From Thiodiazotropha sp040791665 (lineage in GTDB: Bacteria > Pseudomonadota > Gammaproteobacteria > Chromatiales > Chromatiaceae), in NCBI GenBank assembly GCA_040791665.1, contig JBFNNX010000031.1, forward strand, positions 62,001 to 126,000: a stretch of 64,000 bases of DNA, in the 5' to 3' direction. Positions 35,329-43,529 of this stretch are shown piece by piece. The position numbers and the translations under genes are program-made. Below the pieces are notes generated by a model. It made no database searches, was not told where the DNA came from, and saw only the letters and a program-made list of their open reading frames with translations. How positions within the stretch are numbered: position 1 is the stretch's first letter; the number at the start of each line of letters is the position of its first letter.

Positions 35329-38289
35329 ATGCGTTCAGATCAGTCAGCTGAAAAGGTAACGACTTCTCCCGCAGTGCCCTACCAACTGTCGATTACTGGT
35401 ATGTCATGTCAGCACTGTGTGGCGGCGGTGAAGAAGGCCGTTGCCGGCGTGCCGGATGTGGTGCAGGTTGAAGTCAGCCTGGCATCCAACAGAGCCAGCA
35501 TCGTTGGGGGAAGCCCCCACCTGGCCATGGCTGCGATAAAGGAGGCCGGGTACGATGCACAAGCCCTTGCTGACGCCGTAACTCATTGTCCGCTGCCAGC
35601 TACAAATCTACAGCATAATTCAGACCCAGCGGCGCTGACGCTGACCGATGGCTATACCCTGACCGTCGATGATATGACCTGTGCCAGCTGTGTCGCCGCG
35701 GTGGAACGGGCCATCCGTTCGGTAGATGGCGTTACGGAGGCGGTGGTCAATCTGGTGGAGAAACGTGCCCAGGTGATCGGCGGTGATCCCGAGAGGGTGG
35801 TCAACACAGTGATCGACCAGGGTTACAACGCCCGCCTGGATACAGCTCGCCAGGCACCTGACGAGTTACTGCTCGAGATCAGCGGTGTTGCGGAAGATGA
35901 GCAGCAACGTCAGTTAGCAAAACTGCTTGAGTTGCTCGACCCGAATGCCGACCTGCATGAAGAGAGTGGTGTTTGGCGCATTCAAACCACGCTTCATCCC
36001 GCTCGACTGATGACCCGGTTGGGTCGCCTGGGAATATCAGCAAGGTTGGTGGAGCCATTCATCGATCCCTATGAGGAGGAGGCCGCAGCAGCGGCTGCTG
36101 AGGTCAGGCGCGCTTGGCAGCGGGCGCTGCTTGCAGGGGTTGTGGGCATTGCCTTGATGGCGGCTGAAATGACTGGCCATGCCCCGCTGCTGAGTGAGTC
36201 CGGTGGTGAGAGCTTCTGGCTGGGCATAGCGATCCTGTGCCTGTTTGTGATGCGATTCAGCGGTGGCCACTACTACCTGGGTGCCTTGAAACAGGCGAGA
36301 CATCTCTCCGCCAATATGGATACCCTGGTGGCATTGGGGACCGGAATGGCCTGGTTCGCCTCACTACTCATTGTCATTCAACCGGAAGGGCTGCTGCTGC
36401 GCACGGAAAAGCTCTATTTTGATGCATCCGTATTGATTCTTTCCTTCCTCCAGATTGGCCATGTGCTGGAGACCCGGGCCAAACGCACCACCAGCCAAGC
36501 GGTCGGTGCCCTTGTGGGATTGGCTCCAAAGATCGCACAGGTCATTCATGAGGGCGAGGAGGTATCCGTCCCGGTATCGTTGCTGCGGGTAGGCGATGAC
36601 ATACAGGTGCGGCCTGGAGAACGCATCCCCATCGATGGCGAGGTCGTCGAGGGGATGTCGACGGTGGATGAATCGATGCTGACCGGTGAATCACTGCCAG
36701 TAAGCAAACAGCCGGGGGATCTCATCACCGGGGGTACGATGAACCGTAACGGCAGCTTGCGTTTTCGGGTATCCCGGTTGGGAGAGGAGACAACACTCGC
36801 CCATATCATCGCCATGGTGCGCAAGGCGCAGATGAGCAAACCCCCCATTGCACGGCTTGTGGATAAGGTCTCTGCGATCTTTGTGCCTGTGGTGGTGGCG
36901 ATTTCGGTGATCACACTCTTCGTTTGGCTGATACTGGCTCCGGAGCCGGCGCTGCCCTATGCCCTTACCGCCAGTATCGCAGTGTTGGTTATCGCCTGTC
37001 CCTGTGCCCTGGGATTGGCCACACCCATTGCCATCATGGTGGGAACCAGTCGAGCCGCTCAGTTGAATATCCTGATCCGTAACAGCGAAGGGTTGCAGCG
37101 TGCAAGCGCTCTGAGCCACCTGGTCGTCGACAAGACCGGGACGCTTACCCGGGGTGCTCCGACAGTGACCTCGCTCTATCCTGTCGCGGGTGTGGAGAGG
37201 AGCGAGCTCGTCGCTCTCGCAGCCAGCGTTGAATCATATGCTTCACACCCATTGGCAGAGGCGATCGTCGATTATGCGCGCCAACTCGGAATTGAACTGC
37301 TGCCCGTAGAGTCCTTCAACTCCCACCCAGGGCAGGGTGTAGAAGGACGCATTGCCGGGGTGTCGGTGGAGTTGGGCGGTAATCAGCTCATCAGCGCAAA
37401 ACTGCTCACGCCCCCTTCGGATCTGCTGGATCATGCTGAGCGTGAGGCCGAACAGGCCGGTACACCCGTATGGATCATGCGCGAGGGGATGTTCATGGGG
37501 CTGCTGATACTCAAGGATCCGCTGCGTCATGACAGTCTGGCGGCAGTGGAATCCCTCAGGAAGCAAGGGGTTGAGGTCGTAATCTGCAGTGGCGACAATC
37601 GCGCCACCGCGGAAGCCGTGGCCAGGGCATTGAAGGTAGACGAGGTCCACAGTGAACTCCTGCCGTCACAGAAGCTCGAAGTAGTGAAGGGATTACAGCA
37701 GCGGGGCTGCCGAGTAGGGATGGTGGGCGACGGTGTCAATGATGCCCCCGCGTTGGCGCAGGCGGATACCGGCTTCGCCATTGGCAGCGGTACCGATGTG
37801 GCGATTGAAAATGCGGATATCACCCTGGTCGGTGATTCGTTGCACAATGTTGCGACAGCAATCGCGTTATCCAGGTCAACTTTAAGGAATATTAAACAGA
37901 ACCTTTTTGGTGCATTTATCTATAATGTGATAGGCATTCCGATGGCGGCGGGCGTGCTCTATCCACTCACGGGATGGTTGTTACCGCCCATGTTTGCCAG
38001 TGCGGCAATGGCTCTGTCGTCGGTAACCGTTGTCACCAATGCCAACAGATTGCGATTTTTTCAACCCTCGAAGGAGGCACCCTTGAGTATCACGCTGAAA
38101 GTTAACGGCATGACTTGTCCCCACTGCGCAATGAACGTCACCAAGGCACTGCAGGCCCAGCCTGGTGTGGTGAATGCGGAAGTCAACTTGGAGGACGGTC
38201 AGGCCTTGGTTAGCGGTACCGCCGATCAGGAAGCCCTGGTCAATGCGGTTGTCGAGGCCGGTTACAGTGTGGAATCAGTCTCCAGTTGA
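35329..38289 (+). CDS. copA: Copper-translocating P-type ATPase with extra C-terminal HMA domain
   Basis: A 986-residue Cu(I) exporter. Two N-terminal HMA domains carry GMSCQHC (Cys27, Cys30) and DMTCASC (Cys118, Cys121). A third, degenerate HMA-like stretch (residues 180-245) lacks the Cys pair. Then come membrane helices, the TGES phosphatase motif, CPC (557-559), DKTGT (Asp601) and GDGVNDAPALA. Unusually, a further HMA with GMTCPHC (Cys930, Cys933) follows the last membrane helices. The usual length is about 830. No CueR-like regulator is visible. Confidence 0.92.
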   Translation: MRSDQSAEKVTTSPAVPYQLSITGMSCQHCVAAVKKAVAGVPDVVQVEVSLASNRASIVGGSPHLAMAAIKEAGYDAQALADAVTHCPLPATNLQHNSDPAALTLTDGYTLTVDDMTCASCVAAVERAIRSVDGVTEAVVNLVEKRAQVIGGDPERVVNTVIDQGYNARLDTARQAPDELLLEISGVAEDEQQRQLAKLLELLDPNADLHEESGVWRIQTTLHPARLMTRLGRLGISARLVEPFIDPYEEEAAAAAAEVRRAWQRALLAGVVGIALMAAEMTGHAPLLSESGGESFWLGIAILCLFVMRFSGGHYYLGALKQARHLSANMDTLVALGTGMAWFASLLIVIQPEGLLLRTEKLYFDASVLILSFLQIGHVLETRAKRTTSQAVGALVGLAPKIAQVIHEGEEVSVPVSLLRVGDDIQVRPGERIPIDGEVVEGMSTVDESMLTGESLPVSKQPGDLITGGTMNRNGSLRFRVSRLGEETTLAHIIAMVRKAQMSKPPIARLVDKVSAIFVPVVVAISVITLFVWLILAPEPALPYALTASIAVLVIACPCALGLATPIAIMVGTSRAAQLNILIRNSEGLQRASALSHLVVDKTGTLTRGAPTVTSLYPVAGVERSELVALAASVESYASHPLAEAIVDYARQLGIELLPVESFNSHPGQGVEGRIAGVSVELGGNQLISAKLLTPPSDLLDHAEREAEQAGTPVWIMREGMFMGLLILKDPLRHDSLAAVESLRKQGVEVVICSGDNRATAEAVARALKVDEVHSELLPSQKLEVVKGLQQRGCRVGMVGDGVNDAPALAQADTGFAIGSGTDVAIENADITLVGDSLHNVATAIALSRSTLRNIKQNLFGAFIYNVIGIPMAAGVLYPLTGWLLPPMFASAAMALSSVTVVTNANRLRFFQPSKEAPLSITLKVNGMTCPHCAMNVTKALQAQPGVVNAEVNLEDGQALVSGTADQEALVNAVVEAGYSVESVSS

Positions 38290-38323
38290 AGGTGGTCCGG
38301 CAGATTAGCCTTTTGAGTAGCCA

Positions 38324-38635
38324 ATGCAGATATCCCATTCTCTGACATTGCCGTCCATGACTCTCTCGCTGGAACAGCAGCGGGAGAGCGCAGCGCGGAT
38401 GACTCAAACGATACCGCTTGCTTCTCAGATCGGTGAAGTTGTGCCCACGCTGCGCAGTGTGGAGCAAGTGAAACAGGCGGAACAGCTATTACAGCGTCAA
38501 CGATCGAGACCTACCTTTACACAGGTCAGTGACGACCCCCGTAAACAGCGTGCTCTCTCTTCATATCAGTCGGTGCAAACGACCCAGGAGAGAGATTACG
38601 TCAGTGAGGTCCTCGGCATCGATGTCTATGCATGA
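38324..38635 (+). CDS. Hypothetical protein, 103 residues
   Basis: No family recognised. It is polar and Gln-rich, probably partly disordered, with helical segment EQVKQAEQLLQRQRSRPTF and a C-terminus QERDYVSEVLGIDVYA. It begins 34 bases after copA and may be co-transcribed, but no strong ribosome binding site precedes the ATG. An inverted-repeat element (copy B) lies 40 bases downstream. Confidence 0.5.
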   Translation: MQISHSLTLPSMTLSLEQQRESAARMTQTIPLASQIGEVVPTLRSVEQVKQAEQLLQRQRSRPTFTQVSDDPRKQRALSSYQSVQTTQERDYVSEVLGIDVYA

Positions 38636-38675
38636 TCAAAGGCTCGTTTGACATCCCTGTCAACGGATTAAACTA

Positions 38676-38792
38676 CTAGGGCCTGTTAACACTAATCCAA
38701 TACGCCCCGAAGGAAGTACCCTTGGAGTGCGCCTTGATTGGCGTTTTTTCAGGCGCAACAGGGCGCATTGGATTAGTGTTAACAGGCCCTAG
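38676..38792. mobile_element. MITE-like inverted-repeat element, copy B (117 bp deletion derivative)
   Basis: It has the same perfect 26-base terminal repeats as copy A. Its interior, read on the minus strand, matches the first ~95 bases of copy A with about six changes, then jumps to the right terminal repeat. It is therefore a short internal-deletion form inserted in the opposite orientation. No gene is inside. Confidence 0.85.
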
Positions 38793-38796
38793 TTAC

Positions 38797-39576
38797 TCAG
38801 GAAGATGCAGGCTGCATAGCCTCACGAATTTTGGCATGCGCCACGATGCTGTCATCCTGTCTCAGAGTGTATTCGATTATGTGTTCGCCACTCATCGCAC
38901 GCGGATTGATTCCTGTCGCTTTTACCGCATCGTAGCTCTCAAAGAAGCGTTTCCAGGTGATCTTTCGAACCTGGTATTTCGCCCGTACTTCCGGATTGTT
39001 GGTTTCGAGGAACAGTCGATCGATCTGTTTCCACTCCCGGTATTGTTCCGGACGCTCCATACCCAGCTTGTCGAGTCTGTTCTGGGCCTCTACATGTGTC
39101 ATGCCGCTGATCAATTTCCCTTCCATAAACAGCAGGCCTTGGCGCACAGTAGTGGTAGGTGGACGGTTATTCCACTCTGCAACCTTCGCAGGATCCTTGA
39201 ACAGTTCTCGAATCAGATAGTAGGCCATGGTCTGATTCATCTTGAATGAGTAGGGGATATTGAAATGTTTCAGGATGTCAACCTGCCTGCCGTCGGGCGG
39301 TGTGAAGAGACCGAGGATGTTCATGGCCTGACCCTTGGTCAGATTTTGATCCAACCAGATGCCCCGATCGGCCATCTCCTGAAGCATCGATTCGGTGGCG
39401 GGTTCATTTTGCCAGTCATCTTCCGAATCGCGGGGTAGATTGAGGGCGGTTTCGATCTGCTCCTGGAAATTGTCGATGTTGATCTTGTCGCTATTCGCTG
39501 GGGTGAACAGAGTGTGTCGATATACTATAAACAAAACGATCAGTCCGAAGGTGGTAATGAGAGCAATTATCTCCAT
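38797..39576 (-). CDS. Hypothetical membrane-anchored protein
   Basis: A 259-residue protein, family not recognised. An N-terminal membrane helix (MEIIALITTFGLIVLFIVY) is followed by a polar domain with RHTLFTPANSDKINIDNFQ, a helical core (KGQAMNILGLFTPPDGRQVD, SFKMNQTMAYYLIRELF) and a C-terminal R/K-rich part. The domain may be periplasmic. GGGAGAAAACCC precedes ATG 39576. The stop lies five bases from copy B of the inverted-repeat element. Confidence 0.55.
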   Translation of the reverse strand: MEIIALITTFGLIVLFIVYRHTLFTPANSDKINIDNFQEQIETALNLPRDSEDDWQNEPATESMLQEMADRGIWLDQNLTKGQAMNILGLFTPPDGRQVDILKHFNIPYSFKMNQTMAYYLIRELFKDPAKVAEWNNRPPTTTVRQGLLFMEGKLISGMTHVEAQNRLDKLGMERPEQYREWKQIDRLFLETNNPEVRAKYQVRKITWKRFFESYDAVKATGINPRAMSGEHIIEYTLRQDDSIVAHAKIREAMQPASS

Positions 39577-39922
39577 GGGTTTTCTCCCGATTTGATTCTT
39601 TTTACAACTCGATGCATGTAAGACGTCAGCGGTATTGGCTATTGAACCTTGAGTATAGGAATGGCTTTTAGCGTCGAATTGAGAACCAACACACAAATAA
39701 TGGTTATTTGCAAGATGCGAGAATTAAAGGACTTTTTAGAGATTTCAATGACCTGAACAGGATTTGGGATCGTAATTCGTGATTGCCAGGCGTTGTTTAG
39801 TTTCCACGCTCCTGCGTGGGGATGCAGATGTCAGCGAGATGGCGGGGCTAGGTGTCGGTCCCCACACAGAGGCGTGGGGACCGGGACATTCTTGAAGGGT
39901 CACATGCGTGAGTTGCGTTAGC
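39577..39922. other. Intergenic region, 346 bases, with REP-like hairpins
   Basis: The region separates lysA from a gene transcribed in the same direction. It contains the hairpin pair annotated at 39804-39882 and otherwise nothing recognised. A 68-codon minus-strand frame crossing it is judged non-coding. Confidence 0.5.
39804..39882. terminator. Pair of REP-like GC-rich hairpins after lysA, possible terminator
   Basis: The first hairpin is CCACGC-TCCT-GCGTGG (39804-39819). The second pairs GGTCCCCAC (39857-39865) with GTGGGGACC (39874-39882). Such CCACGC/GCGTGG palindromes are a common dispersed repeat in gammaproteobacteria. Lying just past the 3-prime end of dapL-lysA on the minus strand, they may end or stabilise that message. 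Confidence 0.5.
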
Positions 39923-41179
39923 TCAACCGGGTATGAACCGGTCAGGCTCAAAGTTCAGTGTGGCGAATAGATCGTCGACGGTCTCTTCTCGACGAATCAG
40001 ATCCACACTACCGTCACGGCGTAACAATAGCTCTTTGGGCCGGGTTTTGCCGTTGTAATTGAAGCCCATTGCATGGCCATGGGCGCCGGAGTCGTGAATG
40101 ATGAGGATATCACCATCCTGAATTGCCGGCAGGGGGCGCTGAACGGCAAATTTATCATTGTTCTCACACAAAGATCCCACTACATCCACTGTCTCCTGTT
40201 CGCCCTCCTTGCCGAGCACCGAAATGTGGTGATAGGCGCCATACATACCCGGCCTCATCAATGACGACATGCAAGAGTCCACTCCTACATAGGTGCGATA
40301 GATCTCCTTGCGATTGATGGCTCGGGTGACCAGTACGCCGTAGGGGCCGGTAATGTAGCGCCCGCTCTCGAGAAAGAGCTTGGGGGCATAACCGTGATGT
40401 GCCTTGAAAGAGCCGAACAGCTCCGCGATCTCACGTCCCATGCTCACAATATCGAGAGGTTTTTCCTGGGGACGATAGGGAATCCCCAGACCGCCGCCGA
40501 TATTGATGAATTCGAAACGTATATCGAGTTTCTGCGAGAGCGAGACGACCCTGTCAAGCAGCATGCGGGCGGTCTCAACCATGTAGGCGTGATTGAGTTC
40601 GTTGGATGCCAGCATGGTGTGGAGCCCGAATCTGCGGGCACCCCGCTGCTTGGCCTTGTCATAGGCATCGAGCAGTTGATCGTGAGCAACACCATACTTT
40701 GCTTCGATGGGATTACCGATGATGCTGTTGCCGCTGCGCCGTTCCCCCGGGTTGTAGCGAAAACAGATCAGTTCCGGCATCTGCGGTACCTTGTCGATCA
40801 GGGAGATATCGTCAAGATTGAGTACGCAACCCCCATCGGCCTGTGCGACTGAAAACTCAGCCCTGCTGGTATTGTTCGAGGTGAACATGATCTGTTCACC
40901 GCTGGCACCGATTTGCCGGCTCAGCAGCAGCTCTGTAATAGAGCTGCAATCGAAGCCGAACCCGAGATCCTGCATAATCCCCATGATGGTAGGATTCGGC
41001 AGCGCCTTGACCGCAAAATACTCTCGAAAGGAATCAACGCCTGCAAAGGCCCGAACAAGTGCTTCGCCGTTTTCTCTGATACCCTTTTCATCATAGAGAT
41101 GGAACGGGGTGCCGAAGTGCTCGGCGATCTCCTCGATCGATCCCGCGAGACGGCTGGAAAAATCCGCTGAGATGGGCAC
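39923..41179 (-). CDS. lysA: Diaminopimelate decarboxylase (LysA)-like fold III PLP enzyme
   Basis: A 418-residue enzyme of the alanine racemase/ODC fold, converting meso-diaminopimelate to lysine. FAVKALPNPTIMGIM holds the PLP lysine, FEFINIGGGLGIPY is the glycine-rich loop, FLESGRYITGPYGVL and GSLCENNDKF (substrate Cys) are family marks, and HDSGAHGHAMGFNYNG closes the site. GTG start at 41179 overlaps the dapL stop by one base. It could also be a carboxynorspermidine-type paralogue, but coupling with dapL supports lysine synthesis. Confidence 0.8.
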   Translation of the reverse strand: MPISADFSSRLAGSIEEIAEHFGTPFHLYDEKGIRENGEALVRAFAGVDSFREYFAVKALPNPTIMGIMQDLGFGFDCSSITELLLSRQIGASGEQIMFTSNNTSRAEFSVAQADGGCVLNLDDISLIDKVPQMPELICFRYNPGERRSGNSIIGNPIEAKYGVAHDQLLDAYDKAKQRGARRFGLHTMLASNELNHAYMVETARMLLDRVVSLSQKLDIRFEFINIGGGLGIPYRPQEKPLDIVSMGREIAELFGSFKAHHGYAPKLFLESGRYITGPYGVLVTRAINRKEIYRTYVGVDSCMSSLMRPGMYGAYHHISVLGKEGEQETVDVVGSLCENNDKFAVQRPLPAIQDGDILIIHDSGAHGHAMGFNYNGKTRPKELLLRRDGSVDLIRREETVDDLFATLNFEPDRFIPG

Positions 41180-42399
41180 TATAGCGCTCCACTGATTCTG
41201 TTCATGGCGTCCTGTACATTTTCAAAGCTGTTGAAGGCGCTGATACGAATATAACCCTCTCCGCATTTGCCGAAACCGGCGCCTGGGGTACAGACCACAC
41301 CCGCCTTGTTGAGCAGTATATCGAAGAGATCCCATGAATCGCCCTTGGCGTCGATCCAGATATAGGGCGAGTTCTCCCCGCCAATGCAGCTATAACCCAG
41401 GCCCTCCATCCGTTCACGGATATATTTCGCATTATTGAGATAGTAACCCACCAGTTCATCGATCTGTGCGCGTCCCTCTTCGCTGTAGACTGCCTCGGCA
41501 GCCCGCTGAACCGGGTAGGAGACACTGTTGAACTTGGTGGTATGGCGACGGTTCCAGAGTTCCTGGATCGAGACCGCCTCCCCGGATGCCGTGTAGGCTT
41601 TGCAGGCCTTGGGTACCACGGTATAGGCACAGCGCGTGCCGGTAAAACCAGCGTTTTTGGAGAAGCTGCGGAACTCCACAGCCACTTCCTCGGCACCCTC
41701 GATCTCGTAGATTGAGCGGGGAAGATTCTCATCCTGAACAAAGGCCTCGTAGGCGGCGTCGAACAGGATCAATGCCTTGTTCTGCTTAGCGTAGTCTACC
41801 CACTGCTTCAACTGTTCCTTGGTGGCTGTTGCACCTGTCGGATTGTTGGGGAAGCAGAGATAGATCAGGTCCACCGGCTCACTGGGCAGATCGGGTATAA
41901 ATCCGTTCTCCCGGGTACCTTCCAGGTAGGTGAGGCCAGTGTAGCGTCCAGCTTCGGCCGCACCTGTGCGTCCTGCCATCACATTGGTATCAACATAGAC
42001 CGGGTAGACAGGATCCGGTATGGCGACACGAATGTCGTCGGCGAATATCTCCTGAAAATTGCCAGAGTCGCATTTGGCACCATCGCTGACAAAGATCTCA
42101 TCAGCTTCGATGTTGCAGCCCCGGGACTGAAAATCGCCTTTGGCAATCGCCTCACGCAGGAAATCGTAACCTTGCTCAGGGCCATATCCATGGAATGTGG
42201 CATCATTTGCCATTTCGTCAACAGCTTCGTGAAAGGCCTTGATGCAGACATCCGGCAGGGCGCGGGTGACATCGCCTATACCCAAGCGGATTATATGCTT
42301 GTCGGGGTTGGCCTGCTGAAAAGCGGCAACACGTTTAGCAATGTCTGAGAACAGGTATGAAGCCTGGAGTTTCTTATAGTTCTCATTGATTTTGATCAT
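41179..42399 (-). CDS. dapL: LL-diaminopimelate aminotransferase (DapL)
   Basis: A 406-residue fold-I PLP aminotransferase that converts tetrahydrodipicolinate to LL-diaminopimelate in one step. It opens INENYKKLQASYLFSDIAKRV, followed by RLGIGDVTRALPD, ATFHGYGPEQGYDFLREAIA, FPNNPTGA and SFSKNAGFTGTRCAYTV, with the PLP lysine in SFSKNAGF. GAGGTGTAGC precedes ATG 42399. DapL is uncommon in gammaproteobacteria, which generally use the succinylase route (DapD, DapC, DapE). Confidence 0.92.
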   Translation of the reverse strand: MIKINENYKKLQASYLFSDIAKRVAAFQQANPDKHIIRLGIGDVTRALPDVCIKAFHEAVDEMANDATFHGYGPEQGYDFLREAIAKGDFQSRGCNIEADEIFVSDGAKCDSGNFQEIFADDIRVAIPDPVYPVYVDTNVMAGRTGAAEAGRYTGLTYLEGTRENGFIPDLPSEPVDLIYLCFPNNPTGATATKEQLKQWVDYAKQNKALILFDAAYEAFVQDENLPRSIYEIEGAEEVAVEFRSFSKNAGFTGTRCAYTVVPKACKAYTASGEAVSIQELWNRRHTTKFNSVSYPVQRAAEAVYSEEGRAQIDELVGYYLNNAKYIRERMEGLGYSCIGGENSPYIWIDAKGDSWDLFDILLNKAGVVCTPGAGFGKCGEGYIRISAFNSFENVQDAMNRISGAL

Positions 42400-42589
42400 G
42401 CTACACCTCAGGAAACCGAAAAACGGGCCATTATACAGAGATTGTGGGCGAGTAGGACCCCGCCGACAGGCCGGGAAGACCGATAGCCACTTAAAAAGTT
42501 GGGGCTTATCTACACGCAACACCTGGTTTCAGATCTGAGTCATCCCCCCTGAACAGGGTGGGCCACTGAGACGAACAGGATATCAGGCC

Positions 42590-42934
42590 CTAACTGAATA
42601 GCTTGGAATAGGCTTCCTCCGTGAATCCCACATGGAGAGTATTCCCAGCCTCGAGTACCGGTCGTTTGATAATCGATGGTGTCTCCAACATGATGCGAAC
42701 GGCATTCGCCTCATTGATTTCGGACTTCACACCGGCATCCAGTTTACGCCACATCATACCGCGACGATTCAGCAGGGTTTCCCAGCCTACCCTGTCGATC
42801 CATCGACGTAGCAGATTTTCATCGATCCCGACCTTTTTATAGTCGTGAAACCGATAGGCGATACCGTGCTCATCCAGCCATCGACGGGCCTTTTTCACCG
42901 TATCGCAATTAGCTATGCCGTAAAGTGTTACCAT
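42590..42934 (-). CDS. yffB: ArsC/Spx-family protein YffB
   Basis: A 114-residue thioredoxin-fold protein. MVTLYGIANCDTVKKARRWL has the single N-terminal Cys in the NCDTVKKAR motif, followed by HDYKKVGID and IKRPVLEAG. It is related to arsenate reductases but YffB-type members act as glutathione-linked reductases of unknown substrate. In many gammaproteobacteria it sits next to dapE; here it sits next to dapL. GTGACACAAAG lies upstream of ATG 42934. Its stop is formed by TTAGGGCCTGA, resembling the element end. Confidence 0.88.
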   Translation of the reverse strand: MVTLYGIANCDTVKKARRWLDEHGIAYRFHDYKKVGIDENLLRRWIDRVGWETLLNRRGMMWRKLDAGVKSEINEANAVRIMLETPSIIKRPVLEAGNTLHVGFTEEAYSKLFS

Positions 42935-43226
42935 TGTGATTTTCTCTTTGTGTCACCTGGATGCCAGGCTATTGAATTAATCATTTCCTACGAAAACAGT
43001 GCGTTGAATCGGGTTGCCTAGGAACAAAAGGAGTAGGGCAGTATAAAATAGGCATATGCTATCGACCAGTGGTGTCTGGTAGGGTTTTTACCATTCGGTC
43101 AGCTTGTCAACTTTTTTCTACCGTTAAGGCAATAAACCGCCAGCTCGCTAGCCACCCCTGCCGTTTTTGGTGATAGTATTCAGCAAAGACTCCTACTTAT
43201 CGTGTTTTCGAAAAAGGATGATTTCG

Positions 43227-43460
43227 ATGATTCAGTTCGATCAAAATGATGGTTGGAATATTGATGCCGACCTTAGTCTGATAAGCCACCGCTGCGGCTT
43301 CGAAGCAGAATACAAAGGTAATGAGGTTTATGGCATCAAGCAGTTTCCCATTGAGGCGACCATCCTCGATATCAGAAATATGGTCTCCAAGGCGGAAGAG
43401 ATCCTCTCAAGCTCGTACCATCATCACATGAGGCAGGTAAGTTCTACCCGCACGAATTAA
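43227..43460 (+). CDS. Hypothetical protein, 77 residues
   Basis: No family recognised. The sequence shows DQNDGWNIDADLSLISHRCG and IEATILDIRNMVSKAEEIL. The ATG at 43227 has AGGATG 8 bases upstream and beats the ATG nine bases earlier, which would overlap that site. It lies alone before the convergent lipase maturation factor gene. A soluble small protein of unknown role. Confidence 0.5.
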   Translation: MIQFDQNDGWNIDADLSLISHRCGFEAEYKGNEVYGIKQFPIEATILDIRNMVSKAEEILSSSYHHHMRQVSSTRTN

Positions 43461-43529
43461 ATTCTTCCGGATAGTGAATGCGTTTTTGTGATCCGCCTCG
43501 TCAGGGGGGATCGCTCGACGACAATCCCC

